Source: Patescibacteria group bacterium | Lineage (GTDB): Bacteria; Patescibacteriota; Patescibacteriia; GCA-002772895 | Assembly (NCBI GenBank): GCA_018895765.1 | Contig: JAHINX010000049.1 | Span: 1 to 10,585 of the forward strand | Length of the DNA: 10,585 bases | Reading direction: 5' to 3' | In this document: in pieces, positions 6,167 to 10,585 of the stretch | Layout of the letters: each line of letters begins with the position of its first letter | Position numbering within the stretch: the stretch's first letter is position 1 | Made by a program: the position numbers and the translations under genes | Notes under the pieces: model-generated | The model's input: only the letters and a program-made list of their open reading frames with translations | What the model was told of the DNA's origin: nothing | The model's database searches: none

Positions 6167-7480
6167 ATGTCAGAAATTAAATATATTTTAGTCCATTATC
6201 ACGAGATAGCGCTAAAGGGCAAAAATCGTCCGATATTTGAAGAACGTCTTGTAAGGAATATAAAAAAAACACTTGGCGGACATATCGTTGTTAAGCGTTT
6301 GTCCGGAAGAATTGAAGTCCGTGTTCCAGAGACGGAAATTGATGAAGCCCTCAAAAAGATGGGCAATGTTTTTGGCGTAAGCGGTTTTTCTCCCGCTATT
6401 GTAGCGCCGAGCGACCTTAAAGAAATAAAAAAATCCGCCTTGCAATTACTATCGGGTACCCGACCTCCGCAAGTAAAGAAAATGACGTTTAAGGTGGCGA
6501 CAAAGCGGGGATTTAAGCAGTTTCCGAAGAATTCTATGGAAATATCAAGTGAGGTTGGTGCATATATTTTGGAAAAGACCCCCCACCCGTCTTTTCCCCC
6601 TTTGGAAAAGGGGGACACAGGGGGATTTAATAATATATTTGTAAATCCTCCCCACGCGTCCTCCGAAGCTTTAGCGAAGGAGAAACCCTCCTTTTCCAAA
6701 GGAGGGGGCAAGACCTCCCGAGTAGGAAGATGGAAGGTTGACGTAAAAAAACCACAGATAACTATAAATATAGAACTTCTAAAAGACAGGACTTATATTT
6801 ATACTGAAAAGATAAAAGGGCAGGGAGGTTTGCCGGTCGGTGTTTCTGGAAAAATGCTTGTTTTAATTTCCGGTGGAATAGACTCTCCTGTTGCTTCATA
6901 TTTAATGGCAAAACGCGGGGCAGAATTATTTTTTTTGCATTTCCATAGTTATCCCTATACAGACAAAGCAAGCATTGAAAAAGTCCATGACATCTTGCAT
7001 ATTTTAAGCGATTATGGAATAAATGAAAAAAATTTATATCTTGCGCCAATAATTGATTTTCAAAAAGAAGCCGTAAAAAAAGTAAACCAAAAGCACCGCG
7101 TAATTATTTACCGCCGGCTGATGTATAAGGTTGCCGAAGAACTGGCAAAAAAAATTGGCGCAAAGGCTCTTGTCTCCGGCGACAATCTCGGACAAGTCGC
7201 CTCGCAAACAATAGAAAATATGGCGGTTATCGGCGCAGATATTCATTTGCCCATAATGCGCCCCCTTGTTGGTTTTGACAAAGAAGAGATAATTGATTTA
7301 GCTAAAAAGATTGGCACGTTTGAAATCTCAATTATACCTCATGGCGACTGTTGCACTGTTTTTTTACCAAAGAGTCCGGCAACAAAAGCAAGAATAGGTG
7401 ATATAATAATGGAAGAGAAAAATATCGGTATGGAAGGGTGGGTGGGAAAGATAATAAAGGAAGTAGATTTACACGGATGA
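6167..7480 (+). CDS. thiI: tRNA 4-thiouridine synthetase ThiI, with an in-frame repeat insertion
   Basis: ThiI adenylates U8 of tRNA and transfers sulfur to make s4U; in many bacteria it also supplies sulfur for thiamine. The N-terminal ferredoxin-like plus THUMP region covers about 1-136 and 187-215. The PP-loop ATPase follows: LISGGIDSPVASY with SGGIDS at 235-240, SGDNLGQVASQT (337-348) and the C-terminal PHGDCCTVFLPKSPATKA, where C395/C396 matches the position of E. coli Cys344. The rhodanese domain of the E. coli enzyme is absent, as in most non-gammaproteobacteria. The 437 residues include about 50 (137-186) encoded by two GC-rich repeats; without them the length is about 387, normal for the short form. 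The insertion lies between VGAYILEK and KVDVKKPQITINIE, segments that are contiguous in relatives. ATG at 6167 has a promoter 50 nt upstream. The TGA stop sits in the outer edge of the rsmI inverted repeat. Confidence 0.93.
   Translation: MSEIKYILVHYHEIALKGKNRPIFEERLVRNIKKTLGGHIVVKRLSGRIEVRVPETEIDEALKKMGNVFGVSGFSPAIVAPSDLKEIKKSALQLLSGTRPPQVKKMTFKVATKRGFKQFPKNSMEISSEVGAYILEKTPHPSFPPLEKGDTGGFNNIFVNPPHASSEALAKEKPSFSKGGGKTSRVGRWKVDVKKPQITINIELLKDRTYIYTEKIKGQGGLPVGVSGKMLVLISGGIDSPVASYLMAKRGAELFFLHFHSYPYTDKASIEKVHDILHILSDYGINEKNLYLAPIIDFQKEAVKKVNQKHRVIIYRRLMYKVAEELAKKIGAKALVSGDNLGQVASQTIENMAVIGADIHLPIMRPLVGFDKEEIIDLAKKIGTFEISIIPHGDCCTVFLPKSPATKARIGDIIMEEKNIGMEGWVGKIIKEVDLHG
6578..6629 (+). repeat. 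GC-rich hairpin repeat in thiI, forward unit
   Basis: Starts ACCCCCCACCC, has hairpin CTTTTCC (6591-6597) / GGAAAAG (6604-6610) and ends GGGGGACACAGGGGGATTTA, matching intergenic unit 1. It is translated in frame as HPSFPPLEKGDTGGF-type peptide. The peptide is unrelated to ThiI. Confidence 0.85.
6642..6718 (-). repeat. GC-rich hairpin repeat in thiI, reverse unit
   Basis: Starts TAAATCCTCCCCA like intergenic unit 3, and its hairpin CCCTCCTTT (6686-6694) / AAAGGAGGG (6698-6706) is identical to the one at 2250-2270. Separated from the forward unit by 12 AT-rich bases, so the two units face each other. Translated as NPPHA...PSFSKGGG. Confidence 0.8.
6658..6685. repeat. Second short repeat nested in the thiI reverse unit
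   Basis: Compared with intergenic unit 3, about 28 extra bases interrupt the element between CCTCCCCAC and CCCTCCTTTTCC. The extra piece contains CGAAG-CTTTAG-CGAAG, a quasi-palindrome around AAGCTT, and encodes SSEALAKE in frame. It appears to be an independent small repeat inserted into the first. Confidence 0.6.
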
Positions 7481-7553
7481 TGGCTGATTCTCACGGATAG
7501 GATAAACGGATAATCCGCGAAATCCAATCAGTGGAAATCCGCTATAATCTGTG
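7472..7553. repeat. Left arm of the 82-nt inverted repeat flanking rsmI
   Basis: Pairs with 8240-8321. The inner 69 nt (7484-7552 against 8241-8309) match at 67 of 69 positions; the outer 12 nt add three mismatches. The arm includes the thiI stop codon (TGA 7478-7480). Within the arm, TGATTCTCACGGAT (7485-7498) is itself repeated inverted at 7547-7560, giving a 76-nt unit with its own terminal inverted repeats. Confidence 0.9.
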
Positions 7554-7561
7554 AGAATCAT
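7543..7561 (+). promoter_or_regulatory. Possible -10 box and shared start-site motif before rsmI
   Basis: The 19-nt string TATAATCTGTGAGAATCAT ends 6 nt before the rsmI ATG. It opens with a perfect TATAAT (7543-7548). No good -35 hexamer is present 16-18 nt upstream. The same string with one change stands 4 nt before the cysS ATG. Because the repeat reaches the start codon, any local rsmI promoter must lie within it. Confidence 0.45.
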
Positions 7562-7567
7562 TTTTTT

Positions 7568-8227
7568 ATGTTATATATCATAGCTACTCCAATTGGTAAT
7601 TTAGAAGATACAACGTTTCGTGCCCTCAAAATTTTGAAAGAGGCGGATTTTGTATTATGTGAAGACACACGAGTTACGTCCAAGCTTTTGGCGCATTTTA
7701 ATATTAAAAGTTCAACAATAAGCTATCATCAGCATAGTAAACTACAAAAACTTGAAAAAATAAAAGAATTACTTGAAGAAGGTAAGGTTTTGGCAATGGT
7801 ATCAGATGCTGGGACACCTGGCATTTCTGATCCAGGTGGACAGTTAGTGAGCTACGTAGCAAGAGAATTACCAAATATAAAGATTATTCCAATTCCTGGC
7901 GCGTCAGCTCTTCCAACAGCTCTTTCAGTTAGTGGATTTTCTGCTGATAGATTTGTTTTTTTAGGTTTTCCACCACATAAAAAAGGGAGAGAGAAATTTT
8001 TTAAAGAACTTGCCGAATACAAGTATACTGTCGCGTTATTTGAATCAAAATATAGAATTTTAAAAACTTTAGAAGAAATAAAAAAACATTCTGGGGATAG
8101 GGAAGCGATGGTTGCTAGAGAGATCACGAAAATGTTTGAAACAATATATAGAGGGAAAATTAGTGATATAATAAAAGAGGTGGGCAAAAGCACGCCAAGG
8201 GGGGAATATGTAATCGTGTTAAAATAA
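7568..8227 (+). CDS. rsmI: 16S rRNA (cytidine1402-2'-O)-methyltransferase RsmI
   Basis: RsmI uses S-adenosylmethionine to 2'-O-methylate C1402 in the decoding centre of 16S rRNA in the assembled small subunit. The tetrapyrrole-methylase fold is complete and its signatures are clear: ATPIGNLED (6-14), CEDTR (31-35), SDAGTPGISDPG (79-90), PIPGASA (108-114), DRFVFLGFPP (127-136), AREITKMFE (183-191) and the closing PRGEYVIVL (210-218). At 219 residues it lacks the C-terminal extension of the approximately 280-residue E. coli enzyme, but ends after the last conserved strand, so it is a short form rather than a truncation. The ATG at 7568 lies directly in front of the first strand (MLYIIATPIGN) and leaves no room for an alternative. 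The gene is the only content between two arms of an inverted repeat. Confidence 0.93.
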   Translation: MLYIIATPIGNLEDTTFRALKILKEADFVLCEDTRVTSKLLAHFNIKSSTISYHQHSKLQKLEKIKELLEEGKVLAMVSDAGTPGISDPGGQLVSYVARELPNIKIIPIPGASALPTALSVSGFSADRFVFLGFPPHKKGREKFFKELAEYKYTVALFESKYRILKTLEEIKKHSGDREAMVAREITKMFETIYRGKISDIIKEVGKSTPRGEYVIVLK

Positions 8228-8239
8228 ATTTGGGATTTG

Positions 8240-8321
8240 CACAGATCATAGCGGATTTCCACTGATTGGATTTCGCGGATTATCCGTTTATCCTATCTGT
8301 GAGAATCAGTTATCATCTGTG
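8240..8321. repeat. Right arm of the 82-nt inverted repeat flanking rsmI
   Basis: Reverse complement of 7472-7553 with 77 of 82 positions matching by my hand alignment. It begins 12 nt after the rsmI stop. A further copy of the small terminal motif (ATCTGTGAGAATCAT, 8315-8329) follows the copy at 8295-8307 and runs almost to the cysS start. Confidence 0.9.
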
Positions 8322-8329
8322 AGAATCAT
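8311..8329 (+). promoter_or_regulatory. Shared start-site motif before cysS, possible weak -10
   Basis: TATCATCTGTGAGAATCAT matches the motif before rsmI at 18 of 19 positions and ends 4 nt before the cysS ATG. TATCAT is one base from the -10 consensus; the -35 position (about 8288-8293, TTATCC) is poor. Function as a promoter is a guess. Confidence 0.35.
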
Positions 8330-8333
8330 AGGT

Positions 8334-9797
8334 ATGAAATTATACAACACCCTAACCCGGAAAAAACAAGTTTTCAAGCCGATTAAAAAAGGTCACGCAA
8401 AAATTTATACTTGCGGGCCAACGGTTTATGATTACGCGCATATTGGAAATTTGCGGTCTTATATTTTTGCTGATATTTTACATCGGGCGTTAGAATATGA
8501 TGGATATAAAGTAAAGCATGTAATCAATATTACCGATGTCGGGCATCTCGTGTCTGATAGTGATGAAGGCGAAGATAAAATTGAACGCGCCGCCAAACGT
8601 CAAAAAAAATCCGCTTGGGATATCGCTCATTTTTTTGAAGCGCAATTCAAAAAAGATATAAAAGAATTAAATATAATTTTTCCGGATAAATTTGTCCGCG
8701 CGACAGACCATATAAAAGAACAGATTGCGCTAATTAAAAAATTGGAAGAAAAGGGCTATACATATAAAACAAGCGATGGTATTTATTTTGATACATCGCG
8801 TCTAAAAGATTACGGAAAACTTTCTGGTCAAAAAGCAGAAGAAAAATTGGCCGGCGCAAGAGTAAAAATGGGAGAAAAAAAGCATATTACGGACTTTGCT
8901 CTTTGGAAATTTTCTCCTCCCTTTCCTCCCTCTTGTAATCAAGGGGGAGGCGAGGAGGGGGATTTCTTCTTGAATAAGACCCCCCACCTAACCTCCCCCC
9001 GAGTACAGGGGGAGGAATATCAGCGGCGTCAAATGGAATGGAGTTCTCCTTGGGGTAAGGGTTTTCCTGGTTGGCATATAGAATGTAGCGCAATGAGCAA
9101 AAAATATCTGGGACAACCGTTTGATATTCATACTGGTGGGATAGATCATATTTCTGTTCATCACACAAACGAGATAGCGCAAAGCGAAGCGGCATATAAT
9201 AAGCCACTCGCAAACTTTTGGTTACATAATGAGTTTGTTGTTTTTGGTAAAGAAAAACTTTCTAAATCAAAAGGCAATTCTATAACCCTAAACGAACTCC
9301 AGGAAAGCGGATATCATCCGCTTGCATACAGATATTTATGCCTACAAACTCATTATAAAAAACAACTAAATTTTTCTGAAGAAGCGCTTGGAGCCGCACA
9401 AATTGCTCTAAATAAGCTTTATGGTGAGGCGCGGGTTTTATCTGCACCAAAGGGCGAATGTGCTAAATTGGAGAAGGAGTTTAAAGCCGCTATAGAAGAT
9501 GATTTGAATACACCAAAAGCGCTGGGAATAGTTTGGGATATGTTAAAATCGAATTGCGCTCCAGGAGCAAAGCTGGCAACTCTTTTAAAATTTGATAAAG
9601 TTTTGGGGCTGGGTGTAGATAAGAATTTAGGAAAAAAAGTAGTAATTCCAGAAAAGATAAAAAAACTTAATCAAGAGAGACAAGAAGCACGCAAGAAAAA
9701 AGACTGGAAAATTGCTGATAAACTTCGCGGCGAGATAGAAAAAATGGGCTATGAGATAGAAGATACATCAACTGGCGCAAAGCTTTTAAAAAAATAG
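8334..9797 (+). CDS. cysS: Cysteinyl-tRNA synthetase, with an in-frame repeat insertion
   Basis: Class I synthetase that activates cysteine with ATP and charges tRNA-Cys in the cytoplasm. Visible signatures: TCGPTVYDYAHIGN (26-39, holding zinc ligand C27 and the HIGH-type motif HIGN), C251 in HIECSAM, H276 and E280 in VHHTNE, completing the zinc site, and KLSKS (308-312). C251-H276-E280 spacing equals that of the E. coli enzyme (209-234-238), but C27 to C251 is about 43 residues longer. Most of this is residues about 194-231, encoded by two GC-rich hairpin repeats between DFALWKFS and RRQMEWSSPWG, which adjoin in relatives. The C-terminus (about 440-473, KLNQERQEARKKKDWKIADKL) is the usual anticodon-binding end. 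ATG at 8334 is preferred to GTG at 8319, which lies in the repeat. The gene is last in the thiI-rsmI-cysS row. Confidence 0.94.
   Translation: MKLYNTLTRKKQVFKPIKKGHAKIYTCGPTVYDYAHIGNLRSYIFADILHRALEYDGYKVKHVINITDVGHLVSDSDEGEDKIERAAKRQKKSAWDIAHFFEAQFKKDIKELNIIFPDKFVRATDHIKEQIALIKKLEEKGYTYKTSDGIYFDTSRLKDYGKLSGQKAEEKLAGARVKMGEKKHITDFALWKFSPPFPPSCNQGGGEEGDFFLNKTPHLTSPRVQGEEYQRRQMEWSSPWGKGFPGWHIECSAMSKKYLGQPFDIHTGGIDHISVHHTNEIAQSEAAYNKPLANFWLHNEFVVFGKEKLSKSKGNSITLNELQESGYHPLAYRYLCLQTHYKKQLNFSEEALGAAQIALNKLYGEARVLSAPKGECAKLEKEFKAAIEDDLNTPKALGIVWDMLKSNCAPGAKLATLLKFDKVLGLGVDKNLGKKVVIPEKIKKLNQERQEARKKKDWKIADKLRGEIEKMGYEIEDTSTGAKLLKK
8914..8965 (+). repeat. GC-rich hairpin repeat in cysS, unit 1
   Basis: Hairpin CCTCCCTCTTG (8925-8935) / CAAGGGGGAGG (8940-8950), 11 pairs with one G-U, then GAGGAGGGGGATTT. 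Translated as SPPFPPSCNQGGGEEGDF, a frame different from those of the LamG and thiI forward copies relative to the element. Confidence 0.75.
8978..9016 (+). repeat. GC-rich hairpin repeat in cysS, unit 2
   Basis: Starts GACCCCCCACC like the thiI forward unit. Hairpin CCTCCCCC (8992-8999) / GGGGGAGG (9008-9015) with an 8-nt loop. The GGGGGATTTA tail is missing, so it is partial or decayed. Together with unit 1 it accounts for the extra CysRS residues. Confidence 0.7.
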
Positions 9798-9822
9798 TTA
9801 AGGATGAATACGGATGCGCTAT

Positions 9823-9904
9823 CGCGCCACTAATTTTACGAATAATAGTTAAACAGCTCTGACATTATGTCGGAGCTGTTTGTATTAGTGTAATTAGTGG
9901 GCGT
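9823..9904. terminator. Long imperfect hairpin between convergent cysS and corA; probable bidirectional terminator
   Basis: The core hairpin AAACAGCTCTGACA (9851-9864) / TGTCGGAGCTGTTT (9868-9881) has 14 pairs with one T-G and a TTA loop. The flanks CGCGCCACTAATTTTACGAA (from 9823) and TATTAGTGTAATTAGTGGGCG (ending 9904) are also largely complementary, giving a structure of about 80 nt. The A-run and T-run at the base of the core hairpin suit termination in both directions. A second small hairpin, GGCG-TACT-CGCC, follows at 9900-9911. Confidence 0.65.
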
Positions 9905-9930
9905 ACTCGCCATTAGTGAAATCCTCAATT

Positions 9931-10585
9931 TTATATCCACCGTCTCCATCTGAAGAGTATTAACATAGATAGCGCGCCACTTGCTAAAAGGGCGGATATT
10001 TTCCAAAACCCTCCAACACTATGCACTAGCGGAGTTCCTTCCGCCCCAATGCCAAAAGTTGTAGCCACTAGTGATAATGGAAAAGTTATGGTGGCGATAA
10101 TCGTCAAAACTTTTGTGACTTGGTTTACCCGATAATCAACCAGGGTAGAGTTTGCCTGATGCAGGGCATTTATTGCCTCCTTATAGCTATCTAGGGACAT
10201 ATTTACTTCTTTTGCGTATTCAATGAGCTCTAGGAACTTGTCTCTGTCGCTTTGTTTGGAAATATATTTTTTTGATTTTTCTACAAATTTTTCCAGAACA
10301 TATCCATGAGAACGGATAGAACGCTGAAAGTCAAAGATGTTTGTCTTGATACGGAGGGTTTGCTCAACCGTTTCCTGTTTTTCATATTTTTTATTATAAA
10401 AAAGCCTATCTTCAACTTCTTCTATATCCATATTGATATGTCGCAACATAGGGAAACAATAATTGAAAAGTTCGTTTAATATTTCATAAAGTAATAATCC
10501 CGGACGGTTGCATATTGTTTGTAAAGACTGGACTTTACACGAAGAAAATAATTTTTGAATGACGGGAATTTTATTTCCATGAACA
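9931..10585 (-). CDS. corA: CorA-like divalent metal transporter, 5' part outside the window
   Basis: The reading frame stays open to the window edge, so about 217 C-terminal residues are visible and roughly 100 or more are missing; a full CorA has about 310-350. Upstream of the internal Met at 10449 the frame continues with RPGLLLYELLIENFKELFNY, the usual CorA region before the long stalk helix (PGLLLY...L...YFP), so that Met is not the start. After the helical stalk come two membrane segments, about VLTIIATITFPLSLVATTFGIG and GFWKISALLASGALSMLILF, ending in RWRRWI at the cytoplasmic face. CorA proteins are pentameric Mg2+/Co2+ channels of the inner membrane. The normally conserved GMN at the end of the first membrane helix is replaced by GIG (FGIGAEGTP), so ion selectivity is uncertain. 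It is convergent to cysS. Confidence 0.8.
   Translation of the reverse strand, partial: VHGNKIPVIQKLFSSCKVQSLQTICNRPGLLLYEILNELFNYCFPMLRHINMDIEEVEDRLFYNKKYEKQETVEQTLRIKTNIFDFQRSIRSHGYVLEKFVEKSKKYISKQSDRDKFLELIEYAKEVNMSLDSYKEAINALHQANSTLVDYRVNQVTKVLTIIATITFPLSLVATTFGIGAEGTPLVHSVGGFWKISALLASGALSMLILFRWRRWI

Noticed and set aside
6199..6711. A 170-codon open frame on the minus strand inside thiI
   Set aside because: It is antisense to a clearly recognised ThiI, includes the repeat elements and has no recognisable protein motif.
7478..7513. UGA as a glycine codon (as in Gracilibacteria or SR1), extending ThiI
   Set aside because: Read-through would add only about 11 residues from repeat DNA, and no conserved gene here contains an in-frame TGA. 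UGA as stop is the simpler reading.
8319..8333. GTG at 8319 as the cysS start
   Set aside because: The five added codons come from repeat sequence, while ATG at 8334 gives the normal CysRS start MKLYNTLTRKK.
9931..10449. A complete 172-residue protein starting at the Met at 10449
   Set aside because: The frame is open to the window end and the upstream residues match the CorA region before the stalk, so the gene is larger and cut by the window.
1..10585. tRNA, rRNA, insertion sequence or transposase genes
   Set aside because: I saw no tRNA-like cloverleaf ends, no rRNA segments and no transposase motifs; all larger gene-free stretches are accounted for by repeats, hairpins and promoters.

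Overview
The window looks like a chromosomal piece of a Candidatus Patescibacteria (CPR) bacterium, probably Parcubacteria-like. The evidence is protein style: a LamG surface protein behind an uncleaved-looking anchor, an O-antigen-ligase-like membrane protein fused to TPRs, a PaaX/Cas2-like protein of the kind often annotated 'Cas2' in CPR genomes, a short RsmI, a rhodanese-free ThiI and a CysRS with the TGGIDHISVHH signature. Stops are TAA, TAG and TGA, so no recoding of UGA is indicated. The taxon is inferred; no 16S or ribosomal gene is present.

Layout. 30-2135 encodes an exported protein with three LamG-like domains. 2136-2284 is a cluster of three GC-rich hairpin repeats. A consensus promoter (2283-2311) then drives a probable two-gene unit: a heptad-repeat coiled-coil protein (2321-2821) and a polytopic O-antigen-ligase-like/TPR protein (2834-5137). 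5138-6030 holds a terminator-like hairpin and a PaaX/Cas2-like gene (5339-5974) bracketed by two identical 36-nt palindromes. A sigma70-type promoter at 6091-6118 precedes thiI (6167-7480), followed by rsmI (7568-8227) and cysS (8334-9797), all on the + strand. rsmI is enclosed by an 82-nt inverted repeat. A long imperfect hairpin separates cysS from a convergent corA-like gene (9931-10585, minus), which is cut by the window end.

The outstanding property is repeat invasion of genes. A GC-rich hairpin family (CCCCCTTTGG...GGGGGATTTA) occurs between genes and also, in frame, inside three unrelated coding sequences: next to the LamG signal anchor, in the THUMP-to-PP-loop part of ThiI (about 50 extra codons, with a second repeat nested inside) and before the second zinc-site cysteine of CysRS (about 38 extra codons). 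Different reading frames and both orientations are used. It resembles the behaviour of Rickettsia palindromic elements.

Three genes serve translation or RNA modification (ThiI for tRNA s4U, RsmI for 16S rRNA 2'-O-methylation, CysRS for tRNA charging). The first part of the window serves the cell surface and envelope. No RNA genes, CRISPR arrays, insertion sequences or transposases were seen.
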